Below are positions 8,683 through 17,374 of a DNA stretch of 64,000 nt, in pieces. The stretch's first letter is position 1; each line of letters begins with the position of its first letter. The position numbers and the translations under genes are program-made. Origin of the DNA: Spirochaetales bacterium (GTDB lineage: Bacteria; Spirochaetota; Spirochaetia; DAHUYW01); assembly GCA_027306915.1 (NCBI GenBank), contig DAHUYW010000008.1, positions 1 to 64,000 on the forward strand, read 5' to 3'. A model generated the notes under the pieces. It saw only the letters and a list, made by a program, of their open reading frames with translations. It was not told the DNA's origin and ran no database searches.

Positions 8683-10159
8683 TCGCTTGTACCTCACTCG
8701 TCAGGAGATTGATGACCCGCCGGATGCGCGAACGAGCGCGATCCATCGTCAGGAGCCGGATCGACCCAAAAAGCGGCGGGGAGATCCGGGTTCCCGTCAC
8801 CGCCACCCGCACCGGCATCAGGAGATCGCCGAGCTTCAAGCCAAGCTCCTCGGCCTTAGCTCGAAAGAGCTCCTCGCTTTCCTCGTCGCCCCTCCCCTCG
8901 AAGCCTTCGAGCAGGCTCAAGGCACTCTCGAGGGCGTCGCGGGTCTTCGAAGCGTCGAGCTTCTTGGGAATGACATCCGCGAGGTCGTAGGAGGCCGGCT
9001 CCTCGAAAAGGAAGCGCAGGAGCTCAGGCGCATCGGCCAGCACGCGAAGGCGCTCCCTGATGAGGGGAACCGAAGCGAGCACGAGGGCGAGCTGCTCCTG
9101 GCTCGGAGTCTCGGGGAGCACCCCTGCCCTCGTGAGATACGGCAGGAGAAGCTTGGCGAGATCGGCTGCCTCCTTCTGGCGGATATACTGTCCGTTGAAC
9201 CAGTCGAGCTTTTTATAGTCGAAAACCGCCGGGGCCTTGTTGAGCCGCTCGAGAGAAAAGAGCCGCTCAAGCTCCTCTTTCGCAAAGAACTCCCGGGTGT
9301 CGTCGTAGGACCACCCCAGAAGGGAAACATAGTTGATGAGCGCTTCCGGAAGGTAGCCCGCCTCTCGAAACTCCCGCACCGCGGTCGAGCCATGGCGCTT
9401 CGAGAGCTTCTGGCCGTCGGCTCCCATGACCATCGGGAGATGACAGTAGATTGGAGGCTTCCATCCAAAAGCCTCGTAGAGAAGGACGTGCAGGGGCCCC
9501 GAGGGGACCCATTCCTGGGCTCGCAGGATGTGCGTGATCTCCATGAGGTGATCGTCGATGACGTTCGCGAGATGATAGGTCGGAAAACCATCCGACTTCA
9601 GGAGCACCGGATCGGGGTTGATGTCCTCGTTCTTGCGCTCGATGTCCCCGAGGAGCAGGTCGTGCATCACCGTGCTTCCCTCGAGCGGCACCTTGAACCG
9701 GATCACCGGCTTGATTCCCTGCGCGCGATTCTCGGCGATCTCCGCCTCGGTGAGATTCCTGCAGTGGCGGTCGTAGCCCGGGGCCATCTTGTTCGCCGTC
9801 TGGATCTTACGAATCCGTTCGAGGCGCTGCTCGCTGCAGAAGCACTCATAGGCATGGCCCGACTCGATGAGCCTGCGCGCATGCTCCTGATAGATCGCGA
9901 AGCGTTCGGACTGCACGTAGGGGGCGAAGCGACCCCCGACGTCCGGGCCCTCGTCCCAATGGATCCCGAGCCAGGCGAAGGTCTCGTAGAGGTCGCGCAG
10001 CGACTCCTCGTCATACCTGTTCTGATCGGTGTCCTCGATCCGTAGGACAAAGCTGCCCCCTTGCGAGCGAGCGAAAAAAAAGTTGAACAGCGCGGATCGC
10101 ACGCCGCCAATGTGCTGCAGCCCCGTTGGTGACGGCGCGTACCGTACGCGAACACCCAT
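8675..10159 (-). CDS. gltX: Glutamyl-tRNA synthetase
   Basis: Class I synthetase, 494 aa. It opens with RYAPSPTGLQHIGG (HIGH motif H16-G19). The CxCxxxx-type zinc region is reduced to YECFCSEQ, and KLSKRHG is the KMSKS loop. Length and the C-terminal helical anticodon domain fit bacterial GluRS. Whether it also charges tRNA-Gln (non-discriminating) cannot be told from the sequence, and no gatCAB is in the window. ATG 10159 has AAGGA about 10 nt upstream. It is the first gene of a three-synthetase operon with a recognisable promoter at 10219-10248. Confidence 0.95.
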   Translation of the reverse strand: MGVRVRYAPSPTGLQHIGGVRSALFNFFFARSQGGSFVLRIEDTDQNRYDEESLRDLYETFAWLGIHWDEGPDVGGRFAPYVQSERFAIYQEHARRLIESGHAYECFCSEQRLERIRKIQTANKMAPGYDRHCRNLTEAEIAENRAQGIKPVIRFKVPLEGSTVMHDLLLGDIERKNEDINPDPVLLKSDGFPTYHLANVIDDHLMEITHILRAQEWVPSGPLHVLLYEAFGWKPPIYCHLPMVMGADGQKLSKRHGSTAVREFREAGYLPEALINYVSLLGWSYDDTREFFAKEELERLFSLERLNKAPAVFDYKKLDWFNGQYIRQKEAADLAKLLLPYLTRAGVLPETPSQEQLALVLASVPLIRERLRVLADAPELLRFLFEEPASYDLADVIPKKLDASKTRDALESALSLLEGFEGRGDEESEELFRAKAEELGLKLGDLLMPVRVAVTGTRISPPLFGSIRLLTMDRARSRIRRVINLLTSEVQANG

Positions 10160-10218
10160 GATTGATTTCCTTAAATCAGCTTCTTTGCGAGTGATGAAAT
10201 GGACGCCGCTTTTTCATG

Positions 10219-10248
10219 ATTATAGCGACCGCTTTGCTCACGAGGCAA
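10219..10248 (-). promoter_or_regulatory. Promoter of the gltX-glyS-tyrS operon
   Basis: On the minus strand TTGCCT (10243-10248) is followed after 18 bp by a perfect TATAAT (10219-10224). Predicted start is about 10212, giving a leader of roughly 50 nt before gltX. The -35 element and spacer lie inside the perfect inverted repeat at 10230-10266. Confidence 0.6.
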
Positions 10249-10266
10249 GCCCTCGTGAGCAAAGCG
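10230..10266. terminator. Perfect 16-bp inverted repeat between aminotransferase gene and gltX
   Basis: CGCTTTGCTCACGAGG (10230-10245), a 5-nt loop, then its exact complement (10251-10266). It sits 31 nt beyond the stop of the upstream minus-strand aminotransferase gene. It could terminate or stabilise that transcript, but no U-run follows the stem. It also covers the -35 and spacer of the gltX promoter, so an operator role is equally possible. Confidence 0.6.
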
Positions 10267-10296
10267 CCGGGCCTTCCGGCCGGGCATCCGATGCGA

Positions 10297-11520
10297 TCAG
10301 CCCTCCTCCTGGCGGTAGTCGGCCAAGAAGTCACGGAGAAGGTTCATCGCGGAGCCCAGCTCGTCCTTTCGAGGAAGAAAGACGATCCGGAAGTGATCCG
10401 GTTCCGGCCAATTGAACCCTCTTCCGTGAACTAGGAGCACCCGTTTGGCGCGCAGGAAATCGAGAACGAAGCGCTCGTCATTGGTGATGTTGAAGCGCTT
10501 GACATCGATCTTCGGAAACATGTAGAGCGCCCCCGTCGGCTTCACGCAGCTGATTCCCGGAATATCGACGAGGAGGTTGTAGCAGAAGTCCCGCTGGTCG
10601 CGCAGGCGCCCGCCGGGCTTCACAAGGTCGCCGATGCTCTGGTAGCCGTGGAGGGCGGTCTGAATCGCGAACTGCGACGGAACGTTGCTGCACAGGCGCA
10701 TATTGGAGAGCATCTCGATCCCTTCAAGATAGTCGCGCGCGTGGGTGCGCCTGCCCGAAAGGACCATCCAACCTGCACGGAAGCCTGCGGCCCGGTAGGC
10801 CTTGGAAAGCCCGTTGAAGGTGATCGTGAAGACCTCGTCGCCAATCGTGGCGAGCGAGACGTGCTCGGCGTTGTCATAGAGGATCTTGTCGTAGATCTCG
10901 TCCGAAAAAAGGATAAGCTCCTTGCGGGCGGCAAGCTGGACTATCGCCTCGAGGATCTCGTAGGGATAGACCGCTCCGGTCGGATTGTTCGGGTTGATGA
11001 CGACGATCCCCTTCGTGCGCGGGGTTATCTTCTTCTCGAGGTCGTCGAGATCGGGATACCAATCCGACGACTCATCGCAGCGGTAGTGCACGGCCTTACC
11101 GCCGGAGAGGTTGACCGCTGCGGTCCACAAGGGATAGTCGGGGGCGGGGACGAGCATCTCGTCGCCCGCGTCGAGAAGCCCCTGCATCGACATGACGATG
11201 AGCTCGCTCACACCGTTGCCTATGTAGATGTCGTCGATGCCGACGTCGAGGAGGCCCTTCTCTTGGTAGTGCTGCATGATGGCCTTGCGCGCCGAGAACA
11301 GCCCCTTGGAGTCGACATATCCCTGCGCATTCTGCAGGTTGATGATGACGTCGTGCAGGATCTCGTCCGGCGCGTCGAAGCCGAAGGGCGCGGGATTGCC
11401 GATGTTCAGCTTCAACACTCGAAAGCCCTCTTCCTCGATCCTCTTTGCCTCCGCGAGAACCGGTCCGCGGATATCGTACAGCACATCGTCGAGCTTTCGT
11501 GACTTCCTAATCTCGCGCAT
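10297..11520 (-). CDS. Class I PLP-dependent aminotransferase, AlaA-like
   Basis: 407 aa, a cytosolic fold-type I aminotransferase. Best match by eye is the AlaA glutamate-pyruvate group: N-terminus DIRGPVLAEAKRIEEEG, LNIGNPAPFGF, and the substrate segment VINPNNPTGAVYP. The PLP lysine lies in NGLSKAYRAAGFRAGW, and the C-terminal VHGRGFNWPEPDHFR carries the carboxylate-binding Arg. ATG 11520 has GGAG 7 nt upstream. The frame stays open to 11676 but overlaps the neighbouring gene. Likely role is alanine synthesis from pyruvate and glutamate. It could instead be a broader-specificity aspartate-type enzyme. Confidence 0.85.
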   Translation of the reverse strand: MREIRKSRKLDDVLYDIRGPVLAEAKRIEEEGFRVLKLNIGNPAPFGFDAPDEILHDVIINLQNAQGYVDSKGLFSARKAIMQHYQEKGLLDVGIDDIYIGNGVSELIVMSMQGLLDAGDEMLVPAPDYPLWTAAVNLSGGKAVHYRCDESSDWYPDLDDLEKKITPRTKGIVVINPNNPTGAVYPYEILEAIVQLAARKELILFSDEIYDKILYDNAEHVSLATIGDEVFTITFNGLSKAYRAAGFRAGWMVLSGRRTHARDYLEGIEMLSNMRLCSNVPSQFAIQTALHGYQSIGDLVKPGGRLRDQRDFCYNLLVDIPGISCVKPTGALYMFPKIDVKRFNITNDERFVLDFLRAKRVLLVHGRGFNWPEPDHFRIVFLPRKDELGSAMNLLRDFLADYRQEEG

Positions 11521-11549
11521 AGTCCAACTCCGTTGCTCCAATAAAGATC

Positions 11550-12377
11550 CTAGTGGATCGCCTTGGGATCGCCAAGCGCGCCGAAGGAAAAAAGCCACTC
11601 GGTCGATTCCTGCACCAACTTTGCAAGGATGACCACCTGGACGTTGTCCTTCGCCCGCTCGAGCTCCTTCTGCCAAAGCGAGGGGGTAAATCGCTTCTTA
11701 AGCGAAGCCTTTCCCTCTTCGAGCACCTGCTCGACATCCCCATCCGAAAACGCGTCGAGGAGGTAGAGGGAAAGAAGCCGTAATACCGGCTCGTGGGAAG
11801 CCTTGACGACCCGGAGCAACTCCCCGCGCGCCTCGTCGCGGCGTTTCAGAAGCATGAGCGCAAAGGCGTGATCCCACAAAACCCAATTCCGATCCCGAGT
11901 GTTCCTTTTCGTAAGGAACGCGCCGAAATACTGCTCCATTGCCGCCGGCTCATTCTTCAGAAGATGGGGGATTCCGAAGGAGAGGGCCATCGAGGGCATC
12001 AGCTGCGGCCGCTTCTCGCGAATCAGCTCCTCGAGCCGGATTATCCCGTCGGTATTGGAATTGACCAGGTAACCGTTGACAAGTATCCTAACATACTGGC
12101 GGCGGATGCGGTTCTTCGTGTAGAGCTCCTCCTCTAGGAAAGAGACGAGACCTGCCCAGTCCTCCCGCTCCAGGAGATTGAAGAGGCGCCAGTTGAGCGC
12201 AAAGTAGACGTTGAGCACGCCAATGATGACGAAGAAGATGACGGGGAGATACCAGTTTGCCGCCCAAAAGATCCTGGTGTAGTCCCACCCGATGATAAAA
12301 AGGGGCATCAGGTAGATGACCAGGAACGAGATCACGAGGACGACGTTGAATAACAGGAAAATGACCTTAAACTTCAC
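11550..12377 (-). CDS. Membrane protein with two N-terminal TM helices and an alpha-helical (TPR-like) cytosolic region
   Basis: 275 aa, no named family recognised. Residues 1-30 and ~38-62 are strongly hydrophobic and form a membrane hairpin. The rest is helical, with spacing reminiscent of degenerate TPRs (WDHAFALMLLKRRDEARGELLRVVKAS). The start is GTG 12377, 8 nt after AGGAG. Preceding the aminotransferase gene by 29 nt, it is probably co-transcribed with it. Lineage-restricted proteins of this layout are common in spirochaetes; that comparison is from memory and not a search. Confidence 0.7.
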   Translation of the reverse strand: MKFKVIFLLFNVVLVISFLVIYLMPLFIIGWDYTRIFWAANWYLPVIFFVIIGVLNVYFALNWRLFNLLEREDWAGLVSFLEEELYTKNRIRRQYVRILVNGYLVNSNTDGIIRLEELIREKRPQLMPSMALSFGIPHLLKNEPAAMEQYFGAFLTKRNTRDRNWVLWDHAFALMLLKRRDEARGELLRVVKASHEPVLRLLSLYLLDAFSDGDVEQVLEEGKASLKKRFTPSLWQKELERAKDNVQVVILAKLVQESTEWLFSFGALGDPKAIH

Positions 12378-12448
12378 CCGCCGATCTCCTATAATATGTA
12401 GGAAGCAGTGTAGATGAATAAGCGTAGGGGGTCAACGGGAAAGCGCCC

Positions 12449-13603
12449 ATGAGACAGCTGTCCATCCAAGACCTTCCGGTCAACTCATATGTCGACGCTC
12501 CGGTCTATCTTGACGAGCGCTACATTCTCCTCGCCCCTGATATTCCCGTGACAGAAGCGCTCATTCGGCGCCTTGTCGACTGGGAGTTCACCCAGGTACT
12601 TACTGCGGGAAAGGTCGTGGGTGCCCCCGCATCGGATGCTTCGGGGGTCAAGGGCAACTCCCTCAACAAGAACCTAAAGGAGCAGGAGACCGTCAACCAG
12701 GTTCTCGCCGCCTACCGTCAGCGAGTGATCGAGGTCGCCGCGATCTTCGAGCGCTACAAAACGAAAAACGAGCTGAAGATCGAAGGAATAACCGATCTTG
12801 TGAAGGGGCTCATAGGCCTCGTCAAAAGCCAGCCGCGGTATGCACTCAACCTTCCGGATGTCGACACCCCGGACGCCGGCTTCCTGCCGTGCCATGCCGT
12901 GAAGTCGTCGATCCTCGCGGCTGCCCTCGCCGACTTTCTGAAGCTCCCGCCCCACCGCGCCATCGAGGTGGGCATCGCCGGGCTTCTTCACACCATCGGG
13001 ATGATGCGCATTCCCCCCGAGATCTACCTGAGCGACCGCCCCCTAACCCCGCGGGAAAAGCAGATGATAATCGCCCATCCCATCCTTTCATTCAGGGCGC
13101 TCAAGGAGGCCGGTTTCCCCATGCAGATCGCGGTCGCGGTGCTTGAGCACCACGAGCGGATGGACGGCTCGGGCTACCCGCGGAAGCTGACCGGTGAGAG
13201 GCTGTCCCTCTATGGCAAGATCGTCGGCGTGGCCTCCTCCTACGTCGCCGCGGTATCGGAGCGCCCTTTCCGCCAGGCCCGCGACGGTCATTCGGGAATC
13301 ATGGATCTCCTGCGGGATGCGGGCAAGTTCTACGACGAGGCGGTACTGCGCGCATTGGTCTTCACCCTCTCCATCTATCCCATCGGCACCCACGTCGAGC
13401 TCGGCAACAAATCTGTCGGCGTCGTGATCCGCACGAACCCCGCCTCGCCAAAGCTTCCCGTCGTGCGCCTCCTCCTGAATGCGCGGAGGGAGCCCTATCC
13501 CGACCTGCCGATGGTTCAGGTCGAAGAATCCGGCGAGCTCTCGATCCAGCGCCCTCTCACCATCGAGGAGGCGAGGTTATTCAGAGAGGCACGGAAGGGC
13601 TGA
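12449..13603 (+). CDS. HD-GYP domain protein with degenerate metal-binding residues
   Basis: 384 aa. A ~90-residue N-terminal domain precedes an HD-GYP fold like that of cyclic-di-GMP phosphodiesterases. The GYP region is intact (EHHERMDGSGYPRKL, HH 234-235, GYP 242-244), and H149 and H210 are present. The HD dyad reads HT (181-182, HTIGMM), and the later aspartate of the usual D-x-x-DA motif is also absent (VASSYVAAVSER). Two metal ligands are therefore missing, and I infer a sensor or scaffold rather than an active enzyme. A TATAAT at 12390-12395 may be its -10 box, with a poor -35. It is divergent from the membrane/TPR-like gene. Confidence 0.85.
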   Translation: MRQLSIQDLPVNSYVDAPVYLDERYILLAPDIPVTEALIRRLVDWEFTQVLTAGKVVGAPASDASGVKGNSLNKNLKEQETVNQVLAAYRQRVIEVAAIFERYKTKNELKIEGITDLVKGLIGLVKSQPRYALNLPDVDTPDAGFLPCHAVKSSILAAALADFLKLPPHRAIEVGIAGLLHTIGMMRIPPEIYLSDRPLTPREKQMIIAHPILSFRALKEAGFPMQIAVAVLEHHERMDGSGYPRKLTGERLSLYGKIVGVASSYVAAVSERPFRQARDGHSGIMDLLRDAGKFYDEAVLRALVFTLSIYPIGTHVELGNKSVGVVIRTNPASPKLPVVRLLLNARREPYPDLPMVQVEESGELSIQRPLTIEEARLFREARKG

Positions 13604-13648
13604 TCCGGGCAGCCTCGCTCGCAGAGTAAGGCAGGGTAAGGCAGACAC

Positions 13649-15313
13649 ATGCAGCAGGAAATCAAGGTTACGCTCCCAAGCGGGAAGACGCTCACGGTTG
13701 CCTACGGCACGCGGGTTCACGATCTGCTTGAAGAGCCCGAGTTTGCGCACGCGGATCATCCCGTGGTAGCTGCCCTCGTCAACAATGAGCCGACCAGCCT
13801 CTCCTACAAGATCGAGGTTGATTCGCGGCTGGAGCCTATCACAGCAGAGAGCGATCAAGGCGTCCGCGCGCTCAGGCGGTCGCTCTGCTTTCTCCTCACC
13901 ATAGCGGTGCACGAGCTCTTCCCCGATCGGAGCCTCATCATCGGGCACTCCCTGGGCGACAGCTACTACTACCACTTCGACGGGCTTGCCTCGGTGAGCG
14001 AAGAGGACCTCGATCGCGTGCGGGTGCGCATGCGAGAGATTGTAGGGAAGAAGCTTCCCATTCATCGCACGGTCGTCTCCTATACGGAGGCGCTCGATTA
14101 CTTTCAAACCCGCGGCCAAACCGCGACCGTGCTCCTGCTCAAGTACCGCAACGAGAACAAGATTCCGGTCTACGTCTGCGGGGATTTCATGGATCTCTCC
14201 TATGGTCCCCTGGTCCCGAATACCGGGCTTCTCACCACCTTCGACCTCGCCCGCTACGATCCGGGTTTCCTGCTGCGCTATCCTCCCCAGAGCGATCCGG
14301 AGAGGCTCGGTCCCCTTGCCGACGATCCTCTCCTTTTCTCGGTCTACCAGGAGTACAAGAGCTGGGGCAAGATCCTCAACCTCCACTGCGTTGGCAATCT
14401 CAACGATCTCGTAGCCTCGAAGGAGATACGAGACTTCATCCGGATCGCGGAGGCGCTGCACAACAAGAAGATCGCCGAGATAGCCGATCGCATCCACGAG
14501 AAGCGCGCGAGCGTGCGAATCGTTCTCATTGCCGGCCCCTCTTCATCAGGCAAGACCACCTTTGCGAAGAAGCTTGCCATTCAGCTCCGGGTAACCGGCT
14601 TCAACCCGGTGGCCATCTCCCTCGACGACTACTTCGTCAGCCGGGAGCGGACTCCGAAGGATACAAACGGCGAGCTCGATTTCGAATCCCTCGAGGCGAT
14701 CGACGTCGAGCTCCTGAACCGCCACCTCCTCTCCCTTTTCGAAGGGCAGAGCGTCGAGATACCGGAATTCGACTTCAAGAGCGGCGAGCGAAAGCCTCGT
14801 GGGAGGGACCTGCGGCTGCCGGAGCGGGGCATCCTCGTCATGGAGGGGATCCACGGGCTGAACGAACGGCTGACCCCCCGCATCCCTCGCAGTCAGAAGT
14901 ATGCGATCTATGTCTCCGCGCTCACACAGCTCAACCTCGACGATCACAATCGGATCTCAACGACCGACAATCGTCTCCTTCGCCGCATCGTCCGTGACTA
15001 CAACTTCCGCGGCTACAGCGCCCTCACAACCCTCGGACGCTGGCAGTCGGTAAGGCGAGGCGAGGACCGCAACATCTTCCCCTACCAGAACAACGCCGAT
15101 TCCGCCTTCAACTCTGCCCTGGACTACGAGCTTGCGGTTCTCAAGACCTACGCGGAGCCGCTCCTGATGAGCGTGAAGCCCTTCCACCGGGAGTACGCGG
15201 AGGCAAACCGCCTTCTCATCTTCCTGAACAACTTCGCGCCCATCCCTCCGACCTTCGTTCCCGACGATTCGATCCTGCGCGAGTTCATCGGCGACAGCGC
15301 CTTCAAGTACTAG
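13649..15313 (+). CDS. Nucleoside kinase with N-terminal TGS/SAD-like domains (uridine kinase-like)
   Basis: 554 aa. Residues ~3-60 form a TGS domain, and ~60-230 resemble the ThrRS/AlaRS second additional domain (IIGHSLGDSYYYHF). The C-terminal half is a P-loop kinase of the PRK/uridine-kinase family: Walker A GPSSSGKTTFAKKL (296-303), SLDDYFVSRERTP and a PEFDFKSGERK lid segment. This TGS-kinase fusion occurs in clostridia, thermotogae and spirochaetes, usually annotated as uridine or nucleoside kinase. In TIGR-style annotation the predicted role is pyrimidine-nucleoside phosphorylation. Substrate is not proven by sequence. It lies 45 nt after the HD-GYP gene and before a MutS-like gene, probably in one transcript. 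Confidence 0.87.
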   Translation: MQQEIKVTLPSGKTLTVAYGTRVHDLLEEPEFAHADHPVVAALVNNEPTSLSYKIEVDSRLEPITAESDQGVRALRRSLCFLLTIAVHELFPDRSLIIGHSLGDSYYYHFDGLASVSEEDLDRVRVRMREIVGKKLPIHRTVVSYTEALDYFQTRGQTATVLLLKYRNENKIPVYVCGDFMDLSYGPLVPNTGLLTTFDLARYDPGFLLRYPPQSDPERLGPLADDPLLFSVYQEYKSWGKILNLHCVGNLNDLVASKEIRDFIRIAEALHNKKIAEIADRIHEKRASVRIVLIAGPSSSGKTTFAKKLAIQLRVTGFNPVAISLDDYFVSRERTPKDTNGELDFESLEAIDVELLNRHLLSLFEGQSVEIPEFDFKSGERKPRGRDLRLPERGILVMEGIHGLNERLTPRIPRSQKYAIYVSALTQLNLDDHNRISTTDNRLLRRIVRDYNFRGYSALTTLGRWQSVRRGEDRNIFPYQNNADSAFNSALDYELAVLKTYAEPLLMSVKPFHREYAEANRLLIFLNNFAPIPPTFVPDDSILREFIGDSAFKY

Positions 15314-15395
15314 CGCGTCCGAAGCGGCGACCGCCGTGTGTCGGCCGTATCAGCCATCGCTTGTGCTCGCGTGCCAGCCGTGTTTTAATAGGGGA

Positions 15396-17093
15396 GTGAA
15401 CGACGCGCAGGAATCAGTCAGCCTTCTCCACCCTTCGGAATCCGATACGTCCGGGGCGGGCGAACGGCTCACCGAGCGGTCTATCGTCGACCTTGGCCTT
15501 ACCGACATCGCCGATCAAATCGCCGGGAACGGGATCACCCGCGGGGAGGTCCTGGATATCCTCGCGACGCTAATTACCGATCAGGCGACGCTGGTGTACC
15601 GGCAGGAGCTGCTCGACGATCTCATCGAGAATCCGAAGCTCGCGGATTCGCTGCGCGACCTCCTGCCGCTGATCGGCGAGATGAGCTGGTACACCGAGAC
15701 TCACCGCAACGAGGGAGCCCCGCTCCTGCAGGCCATCTGGCGGATTGCCGAGCTCGAGCTGTACGTCGACTGCGTCGAAACCCTTCGCCGGCTCTTCGAG
15801 GAGTGGGGCGAGCGGATTCGCTCGGAGGGCCTGCGGCGGCTGCGGGCGGTGGTCGAGGAACGCGAGGCCGCTTCGGACTTCCGCTCGCTCGCAGAAGAGC
15901 TCCCCAAGCTCCGTGAGGGGCTCCGCAAGAAAAAGAGCGTTACCCTCGGGATCAACCTGGACGAGCGCCTACGACCGGTCGAGGCCGTGCTCCTCGCGGT
16001 AAACGACACCCACTTCCACGAGCAGGCACTCATTGCCCGTATCCTTGGCTTAAGCCCGGACATGACGAAGTTCGAAAGCGCCTTGCCTCTCCACCAGACC
16101 CCCCGCCCTGCCGACCCCAGCCTCTATCCGACCGGGGCTTTTCCGCTGGCGCCTCTCTTTCAGGATCTGGAGAAGCTCCTCAACTCCTTGAGCCGCCCCC
16201 TCGTGGCGTCACTCAAGCGCTATTTCAAGGTGAACACCAGCTTCCTTCAGGCCATCCGCAAGGAGATCGCCTTTTACGTCGGGACGGCGGCGCTTCTTTC
16301 CCGCCTGAAGGCGGGAGGGCTTCCCCTGTGCAAGCCGCGCCTTGCTGCTATGGACGAGCGCCTCTTCGCAGCCTCCAACTTCTACAATCTGCGCCTCGCG
16401 CTTCTCATGCTCGAAGGGGCGGATGGAGATCTTCCCTCCCAGATGATCGTCACCAACACCATCCGTTTCGGCGAGGGCGGGAGGATCTTGATCCTGACGG
16501 GCCCGAACCAGGGTGGAAAAACAACCTACACCCAGGGGATTGGGCTCCTTCAGGTTTTCTGCCAGGCGGGGCTCCTTGTCCCGGCCCAAGAGGCGGAGGT
16601 GAGCCCGGTCGACCACGTCATCACCCACTTCCCGCTCGAGGAAACCGGCCAGCTCGAGCAGGGGCGTCTGGGCGAGGAGGCATCGCGCCTCTCCGAGCTC
16701 TTCCGGGTGGTGACGCGCCACAGCCTCGTGCTTCTCAACGAGTCGCTGTCGAGCACCAGCCCCGGCGAGAGCCTCTATCTTGCCGAGGATATCGTGAGCG
16801 CCTTCCGCCTGCTCGGCACCCGCGCGATCTTCGCGACACACCTCCACGAGCTTGCCTATCACATCGACGAGATCAATTCGAGCGTCGGCGGGGACAGCCT
16901 CCTTGTGAGCCTGGTCGCCGGCGTCGCCGAGGGTAGCGAGAGTCGAAACGGGCGCGCCCGCTCGGCGCGGCGAACCTATCGCATCGAGGTCGGCCCCCCA
17001 ATGGGCAAGAGCTACGCTCGCGACATCGCCGAGAAGTACGGGATAAGCCTCGATCGGATTCGAGAATCGCTGAAAGAGCGCGGGGTTCTGTAG
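15396..17093 (+). CDS. MutS-family ATPase (MutS-like, without mismatch-binding domain)
   Basis: About 565 aa, with MutS core/lever helices and the C-terminal ABC-type ATPase but no N-terminal mismatch-recognition domain and no C-terminal Smr domain. Walker A is GPNQGGKTT (about residue 370), and ATHLHELA resembles the MutS H-loop. Walker B reads LLNESLSSTSPGE where MutS has an Asp-Glu pair, so the first acidic residue is Asn. That form occurs in other MutS-like proteins of unknown role. The start is uncertain. GTG 15396 follows GGGGA too closely to be a textbook site, and GTG 15336 is also open. DNA binding and mismatch repair are not assured. Confidence 0.75.
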   Translation: MNDAQESVSLLHPSESDTSGAGERLTERSIVDLGLTDIADQIAGNGITRGEVLDILATLITDQATLVYRQELLDDLIENPKLADSLRDLLPLIGEMSWYTETHRNEGAPLLQAIWRIAELELYVDCVETLRRLFEEWGERIRSEGLRRLRAVVEEREAASDFRSLAEELPKLREGLRKKKSVTLGINLDERLRPVEAVLLAVNDTHFHEQALIARILGLSPDMTKFESALPLHQTPRPADPSLYPTGAFPLAPLFQDLEKLLNSLSRPLVASLKRYFKVNTSFLQAIRKEIAFYVGTAALLSRLKAGGLPLCKPRLAAMDERLFAASNFYNLRLALLMLEGADGDLPSQMIVTNTIRFGEGGRILILTGPNQGGKTTYTQGIGLLQVFCQAGLLVPAQEAEVSPVDHVITHFPLEETGQLEQGRLGEEASRLSELFRVVTRHSLVLLNESLSSTSPGESLYLAEDIVSAFRLLGTRAIFATHLHELAYHIDEINSSVGGDSLLVSLVAGVAEGSESRNGRARSARRTYRIEVGPPMGKSYARDIAEKYGISLDRIRESLKERGVL

Positions 17094-17176
17094 GCGGTTG
17101 TGCATGCACGCACGGAGAGTCCCGCGCCGCCCCGGCCGCGGCAGGCCGCCGGAAGCCGCCGCATAGGGCGCAGGGC

Positions 17177-17218
17177 AAAAAAGTGCCCCCGCAGAAAAGG
17201 AGGTAAAACTGCGGGGGC
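17177..17218 (-). terminator. Rho-independent terminator of the DUF2807 gene
   Basis: A perfect 10-bp stem GCCCCCGCAG/CTGCGGGGGC (17185-17194 with 17209-17218) has a 14-nt loop. On the minus strand it is followed by AC and then six T (17177-17182). The stem lies 157 nt past the DUF2807 stop. Nothing convincing is coded in 17094-17374 otherwise. On the plus strand the loop reads AAAAGGAGGTAAAA, a perfect Shine-Dalgarno core. Confidence 0.75.
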
Positions 17219-17374
17219 GATGGGTGATTCCGAAAAGAAATCTTTTAGAAGAGGTTCGTTCCCCTTCGCTTCACAAAAAGAACAACGCTCCACTCGGTTG
17301 GTAACACAAAAACCCGCAACTCCCTCTCCTGTCCAGGTCTGAGATGCCGGCCCCGTGGTGAAACGCCGAAGCGG

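Noticed and set aside
12384..12418. Minus-strand promoter for the membrane/TPR-like gene (TATTAT at 12391-12396)
   Set aside because: The predicted start would fall on the gene's own ribosome site, and the -35 is poor.
17012..17293. 93-aa minus-strand ORF downstream of the DUF2807 gene
   Set aside because: It runs through the terminator and overlaps the end of the MutS-like gene; no ribosome site or family pattern.
17209..17342. Short plus-strand frames after the loop AGGAGGT (CTG 17209; ATG 17220)
   Set aside because: The peptides are compositionally unlike proteins and the ATG spacing from the SD is 16 nt; the structure is better explained as a minus-strand terminator.
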